Part shown: one piece after another, positions 54,574-63,574 of the stretch
How positions within the stretch are numbered: the first letter of the stretch is position 1
Layout: each line of letters opens with the position of its first letter
DNA from: Mucilaginibacter pineti
GTDB taxonomy: Bacteria; Bacteroidota; Bacteroidia; Sphingobacteriales; Sphingobacteriaceae
Assembly (NCBI RefSeq): GCF_900101875.1
Contig: NZ_FNAI01000002.1
Coordinates: forward strand, 248,001 to 312,000
Reading direction: 5' to 3'
DNA: 64,000 nt
Program-made: the position numbers and the translations under genes
The notes under the pieces: generated by a model
What the model saw: only the letters and a program-made list of their open reading frames with translations
Told to the model about the DNA's origin: nothing
Databases searched by the model: none

Positions 54574-56083
54574 TACCTGTCATTTCAGGCGGAATAGCCA
54601 CACCCAGTATATGTAATATGGTTGGTGCTATATCGCCCAGTTTGCCATCTTTTACGGCGGTTATATCTTTATCAATAACAATACAAGGCACCAGGTTAGT
54701 GGTATGTGCTGTATTAGGTGTACCATCCTCATTTATCATATAATCGGCATTCCCATGATCGGCAATAATGATGAACGAGTAGCCATTTGCCAGGCCGGCT
54801 TCAACCACAGCTTTGGTGCAGGCATCGGCAGTTTCGGCAGCTTTAACAACCGCGCTGAAAACACCGGTGTGGCCAACCATATCAGTATTGGCAAAGTTAA
54901 GGCAAACAAAATCGGGCCAGCCGGTTTCCAGCTCGGGAATGATCAGATCGCGGATACCAGCAGCATTCATTTCGGGCTGCAAATCATAAGTAGCCACTTT
55001 TGGCGATGGTGCCAGTAAACGTTTTTCGCCGTCAAACTCACGCTCACGACCTCCGGAAAAAAAGAACGTTACGTGCGGATATTTTTCAGTTTCGGCAATA
55101 CGAATTTGTGTTTTACCTGCATTTTGTAGGATCTCGCCAAGCGTTTTGGTCAGGTCTTCTTTGTTAAACACCACCTGTACGTTCTTAAACGTTTCATCAT
55201 ATGGGGTCATGGTGATGTAACGGATGTTAAGCGGGTGCAGGTTATATTCGGGGAATGATTTTTGGGTTAATGCTATGCTGATCTCGCGGCCCCTGTCGGT
55301 ACGGAAGTTAAAGCAGATCACCACATCGCCATCTTTAATAACAGCCAGCGGTTTGCCGTCCGAATCAACATTAACCAATGGTTTTATAAACTCATCGGTA
55401 ACACCTTCTTCGTATGATTTTTTAATGGCATCGGTAATATGCTGTGTGGCTTCGCCTTCGCCATTAACCAGAAGATCATAAGCCAGTTTAACACGTTCCC
55501 AGCGGTTATCGCGGTCCATAGCGTAATAGCGGCCAATTGCCGAAGCTATTTTAACGTTTGTACCTTCAATATGCCTTTCAAGCTCAGTTATAAAACCCAC
55601 GCCCGATTTTGGGTCGGTATCGCGGCCATCCAAAAACGCATGGATGAAAACGTTGTTCAGGTCAAACTGTTTAGCGGCATCGCATAAACCGATTACGTGC
55701 CTTATATGTGAGTGTACGCCACCATCAGATACGAGGCCCATGAGGTGTACATTCTTGTTGTTTTGTTTTGCGTATTCAAAAGCATCCTTTAATACCGGGA
55801 TGGTTGGCAGTTCATTATCATCAACAGCTTTATGGATGCGGCCAAGCTCCTGGTAAACTACACGGCCTGCACCCAGGTTCATGTGCCCAACTTCTGAGTT
55901 ACCCATTTGACCGGCCGGTAAACCTACGGCAGTGCCAGAAGCTTCTAACTTTGAATTTGGATACTGTTCAAGCATCGAATCAACAAATGGCGTGTTGGCA
56001 GCAACTATAGCGTTGGACTGATCATTGCGGCCATAACCCCAGCCGTCAAGAATAATTAATGCGAGTTTTTTTTTATTTTCCAC
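54560..56083 (-). CDS. gpmI: 2,3-bisphosphoglycerate-independent phosphoglycerate mutase
   Basis: This 507-aa protein has ALIILDGWGYG with the first metal Asp, the phosphoserine block GQMGNSEVGHMNLGAGR, and the DHGNADYM metal site. It interconverts 3- and 2-phosphoglycerate in glycolysis, using manganese. The start is GTG at 56083; no in-frame ATG exists upstream, and the first conserved Asp is at residue 13, so the start is well fixed. A perfect -7 element lies only 5 bases upstream. Confidence 0.96.
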   Translation of the reverse strand: MENKKKLALIILDGWGYGRNDQSNAIVAANTPFVDSMLEQYPNSKLEASGTAVGLPAGQMGNSEVGHMNLGAGRVVYQELGRIHKAVDDNELPTIPVLKDAFEYAKQNNKNVHLMGLVSDGGVHSHIRHVIGLCDAAKQFDLNNVFIHAFLDGRDTDPKSGVGFITELERHIEGTNVKIASAIGRYYAMDRDNRWERVKLAYDLLVNGEGEATQHITDAIKKSYEEGVTDEFIKPLVNVDSDGKPLAVIKDGDVVICFNFRTDRGREISIALTQKSFPEYNLHPLNIRYITMTPYDETFKNVQVVFNKEDLTKTLGEILQNAGKTQIRIAETEKYPHVTFFFSGGREREFDGEKRLLAPSPKVATYDLQPEMNAAGIRDLIIPELETGWPDFVCLNFANTDMVGHTGVFSAVVKAAETADACTKAVVEAGLANGYSFIIIADHGNADYMINEDGTPNTAHTTNLVPCIVIDKDITAVKDGKLGDIAPTILHILGVAIPPEMTGNVLV

Positions 56084-56087
56084 GATG

Positions 56088-56095
56088 CAAATATA
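56088..56095 (-). promoter_or_regulatory. Predicted -7 element of gpmI
   Basis: On the minus strand TATATTTG matches TAnnTTTG exactly, 4 bases before the GTG start at 56083. The transcript would have almost no leader. No clear -33 element is visible. Confidence 0.45.
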
Positions 56096-56270
56096 AAGGC
56101 AACCCTCACTTTATAATTATAATTTTTTTAATTTAGGTGAAGCATAAAAACAGGCCCGGTAGTTGTGTAATAAATTGCTGTAAAAACAGTTATATGTCAA
56201 TAACTTCTATATCGGTTGTCCCCCTTTGCTTTTGCTGTAACATTGTTTGTTTTATTACGTCCTGTAAAAT

Positions 56271-56666
56271 ATGAAGCTGCTTTATCTGTCGTCATTTATC
56301 ATCTTACTTATGTTGCCGGGCTTTATAGCTGCCGACCCGATTGATAACGTGGCCAATCTTATAAAACAGGGTAACACAAAGGAATTATCAAAACTGTTTG
56401 CCGCTACTGTAGAGATCACCGTGATGGATGATGAAAACAGCTATTCGCAAACGCAGGCAACGGTTATATTGGATAAGTTTTTAAGTGCTAATAAGCCTAA
56501 AGGCATAAAATTGTTACATAAGGTAAATTCAAGCGCCAGCTACCACTTTGGCGTATATATTTTAACTACAGATAAAGGCCTGTACCGTGTTGCCTTCACC
56601 CTTAAAGATATTGATCATAAAATGAGCCTTATTGAACTAAGGATTGAAGATGAGAAGGTGAAGTAG
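56271..56666 (+). CDS. DUF4783 secreted protein
   Basis: This 131-aa protein has a signal peptide (LLYLSSFIILLMLPGFIA) and an NTF2-like pattern: IDNVANLIKQGNTKELSKLF, VEITVMDDEN, and ILTTDKGLYRVAFTL. It matches the DUF4783 family commonly found next to nadC in Bacteroidota. The function is unknown; it is probably periplasmic. Confidence 0.85.
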   Translation: MKLLYLSSFIILLMLPGFIAADPIDNVANLIKQGNTKELSKLFAATVEITVMDDENSYSQTQATVILDKFLSANKPKGIKLLHKVNSSASYHFGVYILTTDKGLYRVAFTLKDIDHKMSLIELRIEDEKVK

Positions 56667-56710
56667 ATGTGTAGATTTCATATGTGCAGATTTTAGATTA
56701 AAAAAATATG

Positions 56711-56791
56711 TGAACCTTGATTTTCCTGATTAAAGGATTGCCTGAAGCTTTTCAAGTCCTTTAATCGTTTAATCAGGAAAATCAAGGTTCA
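56711..56791. repeat. 22-base perfect inverted repeat between DUF4783 and nadC
   Basis: TGAACCTTGATTTTCCTGAT (56711-) is perfectly mirrored at 56770-56791, 22 of 22 bases. An inner ATTAAAGGA / TCCTTTAAT pair (56729-56737, 56757-56765) extends the stem. CTGCACATCT-type words follow to 56835. Confidence 0.85.
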
Positions 56792-56855
56792 GGAATAATC
56801 TGCACATCTGAAATTTGCATATCTGAAATCTAAATCCCCACATCAAAAAAAACAT

Positions 56856-56863
56856 TACTTTTG
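56856..56863 (+). promoter_or_regulatory. Predicted -7 element of nadC
   Basis: TACTTTTG matches TAnnTTTG exactly and lies 19 bases before the TTG start at 56883, so the leader would be about a dozen bases. Confidence 0.5.
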
Positions 56864-56882
56864 AAGCTTAAAAGTAATACAC

Positions 56883-57728
56883 TTGGATAAGGAACTTATA
56901 CACCAATTTATAGTAAACGCATTAGCGGAAGATGTAGGCGACGGCGACCATACTTCACTTTCAACCATCCCCGCAGGTACCATAGGCAAAGCAAAACTTT
57001 TAGTAAAGGACGAAGGTATATTGGCCGGCGTTGAACTGGCCGTTGAAATATTTAATGTTGTTGACGCCGGGTTAAAGGTTAACCTGTTTTTAAAAGATGG
57101 CGATGCTGTAAAGCCCAAAGATATAGCTTTTGAAGTAGAAGGCAGCGCCCAAAGTATTTTAATTGCCGAGCGTTTGGTACTTAATTGTATGCAGCGTATG
57201 TCTGGAATTGCTACAAAAACCCGAGAAATAGTTGATCTGTTAACAGGCACCAACACAAAAGTTTTGGATACCCGCAAAACTACGCCGGGTATGCGTTACC
57301 TTGAAAAACTGGCCGTGAAAATTGGAGGTGGTGTTAACCACCGCTTCGGCTTGTATGATATGATCCTGATAAAGGATAACCATGTTGATTACGCGGGAGG
57401 CATAAGACAAGCTATTGAAAGTGCGAATCAATATATTACAGATAATAACAAGCAGCTGGCTATTGAAATAGAGGTACGTAACCTCGAAGAATTAGACCAG
57501 GTTTTGCAAACCGGTCACGTAAACCGTATATTGTTGGATAATTTTGATTTTGCCACTTTAAGACAGGCCGTTAACATTATCCAGGGCCGTTTTATTACCG
57601 AAGCATCTGGTGGTATAACCATTGATAATATACGGGAATATGCCGAGTGCGGGGTTGATTATATATCGGTAGGCGCGTTAACACATTCGGTAAAAAGTCT
57701 TGATCTTAGCTTAAAAGCTATTAAGTAA
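56883..57728 (+). CDS. nadC: Nicotinate-nucleotide pyrophosphorylase (quinolinate phosphoribosyltransferase)
   Basis: This 281-aa protein has EDVGDGDHTS at the start, the ERLVLNCMQRMSGIAT block, and DTRKTTPGMRYLEKLAVKIGG, with MILIKDNHV as a further conserved stretch. It makes nicotinate mononucleotide from quinolinate in NAD synthesis. A TTG start is used, because no in-frame ATG lies upstream near the promoter. Neither nadA nor nadB is in the window. Confidence 0.95.
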   Translation: MDKELIHQFIVNALAEDVGDGDHTSLSTIPAGTIGKAKLLVKDEGILAGVELAVEIFNVVDAGLKVNLFLKDGDAVKPKDIAFEVEGSAQSILIAERLVLNCMQRMSGIATKTREIVDLLTGTNTKVLDTRKTTPGMRYLEKLAVKIGGGVNHRFGLYDMILIKDNHVDYAGGIRQAIESANQYITDNNKQLAIEIEVRNLEELDQVLQTGHVNRILLDNFDFATLRQAVNIIQGRFITEASGGITIDNIREYAECGVDYISVGALTHSVKSLDLSLKAIK

Positions 57729-57903
57729 CCAAACAAAACGCTTAATAAATCCTTAGCTTTTAAATTAAATCTTAGCTTCAGGCTTATTTTAAAGCTTTAA
57801 GTATCGATTTTTTAATTTTATTCAACGCTTTGGCATTTAAAGTTTAGCATTTAAGAATGATTAGAATTTTAGTACCGTATCAATTTTGTAATATTGCAGG
57901 GAA

Positions 57904-58551
57904 ATGATAACCGTTTATTCAGTTTCAGCACTTATACTGGCCTATCTCTGCGGGTCGATACCTACTGCCGTATGGATAGGGTTGGCCTTTTACGATATTG
58001 ACGTAAGAGAATATGGCAGCGGTAACGCCGGTGCCACTAACACCTTCAGGGTACTGGGCAAAAAAGCCGGGATTCCCGTAATGCTGTTAGATATTTTAAA
58101 AGGGTGGACAGCCACCAACCTCGCTTATTTCATAGGTGTATCAACCACGGGTGCACAAAATTCAACCGCGTATACAAACTACGCGCTTGCCTTAGGCGTG
58201 GCAGCCGTAATGGGCCATTTGTTTCCGATTTTTGCCGGTTTCAGGGGCGGAAAAGGCGTTGCCACTTTATTTGGAATGATTTTGGCTATTCATTTACATG
58301 CCGCTTTATTATGCGTAGTGGTATTTATTGTGGTGTTATTAGTTACAAAATATGTATCGTTAAGCTCAATTGCGGCGGCATTTACATATCCAATAGGTGT
58401 GTCCTTTGTTTTTCCCACGCCTATACGATCCATTGTTATCTATGGTATGTGTATATGCCTGCTGATACTGGTAACCCACCAAAAAAATATCGAACGCTTA
58501 TTAAAAGGCAAAGAATCGAAAGTTAATTTTTTTAAGAAAAAAACTGCCTGA
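57904..58551 (+). CDS. plsY: Glycerol-3-phosphate acyltransferase PlsY
   Basis: This 215-aa membrane protein has the three PlsY motifs: GSIPTAVWIG, REYGSGNAGATNTFRVLG and FAGFRGGKGVATLFG. It transfers acyl from acyl-phosphate to glycerol-3-phosphate, the first step of phospholipid synthesis. About five membrane helices are predicted. The M48 protease gene follows 5 bases later, which suggests an operon. Confidence 0.95.
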   Translation: MITVYSVSALILAYLCGSIPTAVWIGLAFYDIDVREYGSGNAGATNTFRVLGKKAGIPVMLLDILKGWTATNLAYFIGVSTTGAQNSTAYTNYALALGVAAVMGHLFPIFAGFRGGKGVATLFGMILAIHLHAALLCVVVFIVVLLVTKYVSLSSIAAAFTYPIGVSFVFPTPIRSIVIYGMCICLLILVTHQKNIERLLKGKESKVNFFKKKTA

Positions 58552-58556
58552 TCACC

Positions 58557-59360
58557 ATGAAAAGAATCAAACCTGCATTACTGGCATTAACGATGGTTAT
58601 TGCCCTATTCTCCTGTTCAACCGTTCCGCTAACCGGACGCAAGCAAATAAGCTTAGTTGGCGATGCCGAAGTAAATCAATCTGCTGCGGCCAGTTACCAG
58701 CAGCTCCTTTCCGATCCTAAAACTAAAGTTGTAGCCAGCGGAACCGATGCCCAGCGTGTTAAAACAATAGGTAACCGTTTAGCTGTTGCCATTGAACGTT
58801 ATTTGAAAGATAACGGCTATGGCGATCAATATAGTTTTCAATGGGAATTTAACCTCATCCAAAGCAGCGAGGTAAATGCCTGGTGTATGCCCGGCGGTAA
58901 AGTTGCCGTATACTCGGGCTTGTTGCCTGTAGCCAATACCGATGCGTATTTAGCTGTAGTTATGGGCCACGAAATTGGGCACGCAATAGCAAGGCACTCT
59001 GCCGAGCGTATCTCGCAGCAAATGGTAGCACAATTAGGCGGTTCATTGGCCGGGGTAGCTTTGGCTAAACAATCGCAGATGATGCAGGGACTTTTTAGCC
59101 AGGCATATGGTGTTGGTACACAAGTGGCGCTGCTGAAATACTCCCGCGACCAGGAATCAGAGGCCGACCGCCTGGGCTTAACCTTTATGGCAATGGCCGG
59201 TTACGATCCGAATATGGCTGTACCTTTCTGGCAGCGCATGGCGGCCCAAAACAAAGGAGGTGCCCCACCTGAATTTTTAAGCACGCACCCATCTGATGCC
59301 ACCCGTATAGCCAATATCCAAAGGCTGATACCCGAGGCGATGAAATATTATAAGAAGTAA
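58557..59360 (+). CDS. M48-family metallopeptidase lipoprotein
   Basis: This 267-aa protein has a lipoprotein signal (VIALFSCSTVPLTGR) and the zinc-protease HEIGHAIARHSAER motif near residue 140, with the third ligand Glu in QESEADRLG. It resembles BepA/LoiP-type periplasmic proteases that act on outer-membrane proteins. Location is probably the periplasmic face of a membrane. Confidence 0.93.
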   Translation: MKRIKPALLALTMVIALFSCSTVPLTGRKQISLVGDAEVNQSAAASYQQLLSDPKTKVVASGTDAQRVKTIGNRLAVAIERYLKDNGYGDQYSFQWEFNLIQSSEVNAWCMPGGKVAVYSGLLPVANTDAYLAVVMGHEIGHAIARHSAERISQQMVAQLGGSLAGVALAKQSQMMQGLFSQAYGVGTQVALLKYSRDQESEADRLGLTFMAMAGYDPNMAVPFWQRMAAQNKGGAPPEFLSTHPSDATRIANIQRLIPEAMKYYKK

Positions 59361-59496
59361 TTTTTTTGTGAAGATCGAAGTGTGAGGAGCGGAGAGCGGT
59401 GTTGGATCTAAATATCTAATTTACTCTATTGCCAGCACATGATGTTTAATTGAACTTTTCACCCGCACCTCGCTCCCGAAACCCCGCACCCCACTC

Positions 59497-60228
59497 ATGC
59501 CCAAACGTCAGTTTTTAAAAGCGCAATGGAAAAACCTGGTAATGCTTAATTACGAGGTAGATCCTAAGATATTAGATGAATACCTGCCGCCGGGTACCGA
59601 GCTTGATCTTTGGGAGGGCAAGGCGTTGGTGAGCATGGTAGGCTTTATGTTTCAGGATACCAAGGTGCTGGGGATCAAATGGCCTTTGCACGTGAATTTT
59701 GAAGAGGTAAATCTTCGTTTTTATGTAAAACATTTTAACGGTACCGAATGGAAAAGAGGGGCCGTGTTTGTAAGCGAAATAGTACCCAAAAGCCTTATCG
59801 CGCTTATTGCCAATAATTTATACAAAGAACATTATAGTGCCATGCCCATGCGCAGTTCTGTCACGGCCACTAGCGACGGGCATACCCAATTTTTATATGA
59901 GTGGAAGCTGAACGGCTGCTGGAATAAACTGGGCGCTACCGCCAGCGATGAACTGCTTGATATAAAACCCGGCAGTGCCGAAGAATTTATTTTTGAGCAT
60001 TATTGGGGCTATAACAAGCTAAGTACAATAAGCACCATGGAGTACCAGGTTGAACACATTTCCTGGCAAACCGGCAAAGTGCGGGATTATGTTTTTGATG
60101 CAGATGTGGAAACGCTTTATGGCAAAGCATTTGAACCTTTCCTTAAAAAGGAACCCGTGTCGGCTTTTTTTGCGGTTGGTTCGGATATTAAGGTAAGGAT
60201 GGGGGATAAGATAGTGGTGAAGCAGTAA
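59497..60228 (+). CDS. DUF2071 (YqjF-like) protein
   Basis: This 243-aa protein has the DUF2071 pattern: RQFLKAQWKNLVMLNYEVD, LDEYLPPGTELDLWEG, and FEEVNLRFYVKH. There is no signal peptide and no catalytic motif that I can identify. It is a widespread family of unknown function. It converges with the aminotransferase gene, 19 bases from its end. Confidence 0.85.
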   Translation: MPKRQFLKAQWKNLVMLNYEVDPKILDEYLPPGTELDLWEGKALVSMVGFMFQDTKVLGIKWPLHVNFEEVNLRFYVKHFNGTEWKRGAVFVSEIVPKSLIALIANNLYKEHYSAMPMRSSVTATSDGHTQFLYEWKLNGCWNKLGATASDELLDIKPGSAEEFIFEHYWGYNKLSTISTMEYQVEHISWQTGKVRDYVFDADVETLYGKAFEPFLKKEPVSAFFAVGSDIKVRMGDKIVVKQ

Positions 60229-60247
60229 GGTTGGTTATAGTCGACCG

Positions 60248-61084
60248 TTAAAGCTTATTCAGCTCGTCCATTAGCACCTTACTCTCCTTATTGAAATAGC
60301 GCCTTACACCAAAGCCCATTACGGTTTGGATGCCGCGGGTGGCGTTGGTTAAAAATACTTCGTCGGCCTCGTATAATATGTCGGGGTTTATTTGGGCTTC
60401 GGTTATATCAATATTGTTTTCTTTGGCCAGTTTTATTACCACCTGCCGCATTACGCCTTCTACACAGCCTTCGCTTAGTGCCGGCGTATACAAGTGGTTT
60501 TGGTAGTTGATAAAGATGTTGGAGCTGCTGGCCTCGCATAAAAAGCCACTTTGATTAAGTAAAAAAACATCATCAAGCTTGTTTTGCATTTTATAGATAC
60601 CCGCCATTACATAAATAAGCGAGTTGCAGGTTTTTATGTTAGACAGGTAGTTGGATGGCTTGGGCAGTTCCGTAAAAACATCCATTATTAAACCCTTCTC
60701 GTTCAAAAAATATCGCGGCTCATCTGATGGAGTAAGCTCCAGACAATAGCCCATTTTATTCTGACTCGGCGTGTACAGCCCCTCGGCATCGCGGTAAACG
60801 GTAAGGCGCAGGCGGCCGTGTTTTACTTTGTTGCGTTTGGCAAGCTCTTCCACAATCTCCTTTAAAAACCAGGTATCCATTTGCGAATAGCCGTCAATCT
60901 TAAGGGCTTTTATACCGCGTTGCAGGCGGTCGGCATGTAGTTCTGGGAACTTCAACTGGCCTTTTATCAGGCGCATACTCTCAAATAGCCCGTCGCCATA
61001 CCTGAAAGCCCTGTTGGCTATGGTAAGCAGCTTACTGTTTTGCGGGAGTATCTCTCCATTAAAATTGATAAAAAAGGGCGTCAT
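60248..61084 (-). CDS. PLP-dependent aminotransferase class IV
   Basis: This 278-aa protein has the fold-type IV pattern: NRAFRYGDGLFESMRL, HADRLQRGIKAL, the Lys-containing NIKTCNSLIYVMAG block, and FLCEASSSNIF. It could be a branched-chain amino-acid transaminase, a D-amino-acid transaminase or aminodeoxychorismate lyase (PabC); the length and CEASSSNIF block fit all three. No neighbouring gene decides between them. Confidence 0.88.
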   Translation of the reverse strand: MTPFFINFNGEILPQNSKLLTIANRAFRYGDGLFESMRLIKGQLKFPELHADRLQRGIKALKIDGYSQMDTWFLKEIVEELAKRNKVKHGRLRLTVYRDAEGLYTPSQNKMGYCLELTPSDEPRYFLNEKGLIMDVFTELPKPSNYLSNIKTCNSLIYVMAGIYKMQNKLDDVFLLNQSGFLCEASSSNIFINYQNHLYTPALSEGCVEGVMRQVVIKLAKENNIDITEAQINPDILYEADEVFLTNATRGIQTVMGFGVRRYFNKESKVLMDELNKL

Positions 61085-61085
61085 T

Positions 61086-61125
61086 TATGATGTGCAGGTT
61101 TCAGATGTGCAAATGTGCAGATTTT
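61086..61125. repeat. Word repeat (CAGATGTGCA type) upstream of the aminotransferase
   Basis: TGTGCAGGTTTCAGATGTGC and ATGTGCAGATTTTT words lie directly at the minus-strand start. They are the same words as at 342-535 and 63361-63485. Confidence 0.6.
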
Positions 61126-61229
61126 TAAATAAGGTAACGCTCATGGAGTTATTCATATTGCTAAACCAATGTAAAACTAACAATCGGTACTGTACAAAAA
61201 TCATGCTTAATATAGCCGTTAAGCCATTT

Positions 61230-62285
61230 TTATTCTTCTGTTGCTGTATTTGCCTGAGCATTACCGGCTGTATACTTGCGCCATTTTTGCAGTACGCTTT
61301 CAAAATCTGCAGGCAGGGGCGATTCAAATAATACCTGCTTTTTTAGTGTGGGGTGCAAAAAGCCCAAAGTTTGCGCGTGCAACGCCTGGCGCGGCATCAG
61401 CTCAAAGCAATTATCTACAAACTGCTTGTACTTGCTAAACATGGTGCCTTTCAGGATCTTATCGCCGCCGTAAGTGGCGTCGCTGAACAGGGGGTGGCCG
61501 ATATGGCGCATGTGTGCCCGGATCTGGTGCGTTCGGCCGGTTTCCAGTTGGCATTCTATCAGCGTAACATAGCCCATCCGCTCCAAAACCTTATAGTGTG
61601 TTACAGACCATTTGCCCTTTTCAGGATCATCATATATCGACATCACCCTACGATCGTTAACACTGCGGCCTATATATCCTGTCACGGTGCCATCCGTTTC
61701 CAGATCGCCCCAGGCAAGGGCTATGTATTTACGGGTAATAGTGTGGTCGAAAAATTGTTTGGCCAGCCAGTTCATGGAGCGCTCATTTTTACTGATGAGC
61801 AGTAAGCCAGAGGTATCTTTATCAATGCGATGAACAAGCCCCGGTCTGCCGTCGTTCCCCGGTAGGGTAGGCAATTGCTGAAAATGATAAACCAGCGCGT
61901 TAACCAGCGTACCGGTGTAATTGTTATAACCCGGATGCACCACCATGCCGGCTACCTTGTCAACCACCAGCACATCGTTATCTTCGTAAACGATGTTGAT
62001 GGGCAAATCCTCGGGATAAACTTCCGTATCGCGCGGTGGATGTGGCAGTACTACCGAAATTACATCAAGCGGTTTTACCAGGTAGCTTGATTTGGTAGGC
62101 TTGTCGTTAACTAGCACATTGCCCAGTTCAATAGCATTCTGGATGCGGTTGCGCGACGCATTCTCCACCCGGTGCATTAAAAATTTATCAATACGCAGCA
62201 GAGATTGCCCTTTGTCAACCACTATGCGCAAGTGTTCAAATAAATCTTGTTCTTCCTGTTCTATCAGCTCGGTATCGTCTGCCAT
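61230..62285 (-). CDS. RluA-family pseudouridine synthase (RluD-like)
   Basis: This 351-aa protein has an N-terminal S4 RNA-binding domain (LRIDKFLMHRVENASRNRI) and a pseudouridine synthase domain with the catalytic Asp in LVHRIDKDTSGLLLISK, plus the ETGRTHQIRAHM block. It resembles RluD, which modifies helix 69 of 23S rRNA. The exact target cannot be read from the sequence. A perfect -7 element lies 7 bases upstream of the ATG. Confidence 0.9.
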   Translation of the reverse strand: MADDTELIEQEEQDLFEHLRIVVDKGQSLLRIDKFLMHRVENASRNRIQNAIELGNVLVNDKPTKSSYLVKPLDVISVVLPHPPRDTEVYPEDLPINIVYEDNDVLVVDKVAGMVVHPGYNNYTGTLVNALVYHFQQLPTLPGNDGRPGLVHRIDKDTSGLLLISKNERSMNWLAKQFFDHTITRKYIALAWGDLETDGTVTGYIGRSVNDRRVMSIYDDPEKGKWSVTHYKVLERMGYVTLIECQLETGRTHQIRAHMRHIGHPLFSDATYGGDKILKGTMFSKYKQFVDNCFELMPRQALHAQTLGFLHPTLKKQVLFESPLPADFESVLQKWRKYTAGNAQANTATEE

Positions 62286-62292
62286 TTGAGGG

Positions 62293-62300
62293 CAAAAGTA
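62293..62300 (-). promoter_or_regulatory. Predicted -7 element of the RluD-like gene
   Basis: On the minus strand TACTTTTG matches TAnnTTTG exactly, 7 bases before the ATG at 62285, giving a nearly leaderless transcript. Confidence 0.45.
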
Positions 62301-62333
62301 ATCGTTTTTTGTGGTAGGTTAAGATATTAGTAG

Positions 62334-62462
62334 CAAGTAGTTAGTATCAGGTATCAAGATTTTTAATTAGTTAATTCTGATCCGGCTATGTTGTTATCAG
62401 AAAACGATACTATTTTTGTTTACTATAACGCAGCTGTCTTGATACCTGATACTAACTGCTTG
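62334..62462. repeat. 26-base inverted repeat enclosing a promoter
   Basis: The arm at 62334-62359 and the arm at 62437-62462 match as an inverted pair at 25 of 26 positions (core AGTTAGTATCAGGTATCAAG). The 77-base interior holds the predicted promoter of the next gene, and the right arm ends 10 bases before its ATG. Confidence 0.85.
62391..62418 (+). promoter_or_regulatory. Predicted promoter of the ACC deaminase-like gene
   Basis: TTG at 62391-62393 and TATTTTTG at 62411-62418 (exact TAnnTTTG) are 17 bases apart. The element lies inside the inverted repeat, about 55 bases before the ATG. Confidence 0.55.
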
Positions 62463-62472
62463 ATACTATAAC

Positions 62473-63360
62473 ATGAATATTGATCTTGAGATTTTTAGCC
62501 CGATACATCAAGTCACAAACCCTTTGTTTGATGTGCATGGCGTAAAAGTTTATTTAAAACGCGACGACCTGATTCACCCCATGATATCGGGCAACAAGTG
62601 GCGCAAGCTCAAATACTTGTTAAAAGCTGCACAACATCAGCATAAAAATCATTTGGTAACGTTTGGCGGCGCATATTCTAATCATCTGCTGGCAACTGCC
62701 GCTGCCGCCGCGAGTTTTGGCTTTAAAGCAACGGGTATTGTGCGTGGCGAAGAAGTTGATAACAACACTTTGTTTTTGTGCAAACTGCATGGTATGCAAC
62801 TCCAATTTACCGACCGGGAGAGTTACCGCGATAAACCTGCGCTGTTCACCAAATATTTCGGAGCCGACGAAAATGCCTTTTTTATTGACGAGGGCGGATC
62901 ATCTGCCGAAGGTGTCCAGGGTTGCAGTGAATTGGTTGATGAACTAACCGACACCTATGATCACATTTTTTGCGCCTGCGGAACCGGTACCACTGCCGCC
63001 GGTATTATTAATGGCTTAACTAAACATCAGTATCAAACAAAATTTAATGCGGTGCCAGTTTTTAAGAACGGTGGCTTTATAAAGGATGAGATTGACAAGT
63101 TCCTTATCCCCCCGGTTAATTATGATCTGCATATCGACTATCATTTTGGCGGATACGGTAAGGCAACCGACGAATTGGTAATCTTTGTAAAGCAGTTTGT
63201 TGCCGCCACCGGGATTGTTATTGAACCTGTATATACCGGCAAAATGATGTATGCGCTATATGATCTGATTGGTAAAGGCTATTTTAAACCGGGCAGCAAA
63301 ATATTAGCTATCCACAGTGGTGGCATATGGGGATTGCTGGGGATGAAGGATAGGTTTTAG
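62473..63360 (+). CDS. ACC deaminase / D-cysteine desulfhydrase-like PLP enzyme
   Basis: This 295-aa protein has the fold-type II pattern: YLKRDDLIHPMISGNKWRK with the PLP Lys, FGGAYSNHLLATAAAA, and the phosphate loop CGTGTTAAGI. It belongs to the 1-aminocyclopropane-1-carboxylate deaminase/D-cysteine desulfhydrase family. Which substrate it uses cannot be told from the motifs. It stands alone. Confidence 0.9.
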   Translation: MNIDLEIFSPIHQVTNPLFDVHGVKVYLKRDDLIHPMISGNKWRKLKYLLKAAQHQHKNHLVTFGGAYSNHLLATAAAAASFGFKATGIVRGEEVDNNTLFLCKLHGMQLQFTDRESYRDKPALFTKYFGADENAFFIDEGGSSAEGVQGCSELVDELTDTYDHIFCACGTGTTAAGIINGLTKHQYQTKFNAVPVFKNGGFIKDEIDKFLIPPVNYDLHIDYHFGGYGKATDELVIFVKQFVAATGIVIEPVYTGKMMYALYDLIGKGYFKPGSKILAIHSGGIWGLLGMKDRF

Positions 63361-63485
63361 ATGTGCAGATTTCAGATGTGCAGATTATAAATTTTAGATG
63401 TGCAGATTATAGATTTTAGATGCGCAGTTTATAGGTTTCAAATGTACAGATTATAGGTTTCAGATATGCAAATTTCAGATTTCAG
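63361..63485. repeat. Word-repeat array (CAGATGTGCAGATTATA type)
   Basis: Six to seven degenerate copies of TTTCAGATGTGCAGATTATA-like words begin at the base after the stop codon of the PLP enzyme gene. Confidence 0.75.
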
Positions 63486-63574
63486 GCCACACACCCCAGG
63501 CCTCAGACCACCGATATTAATTTTTTGAAACAATTGATGTTCCGCGTGCTTTTATTAGTAAAACAAACAAGATC

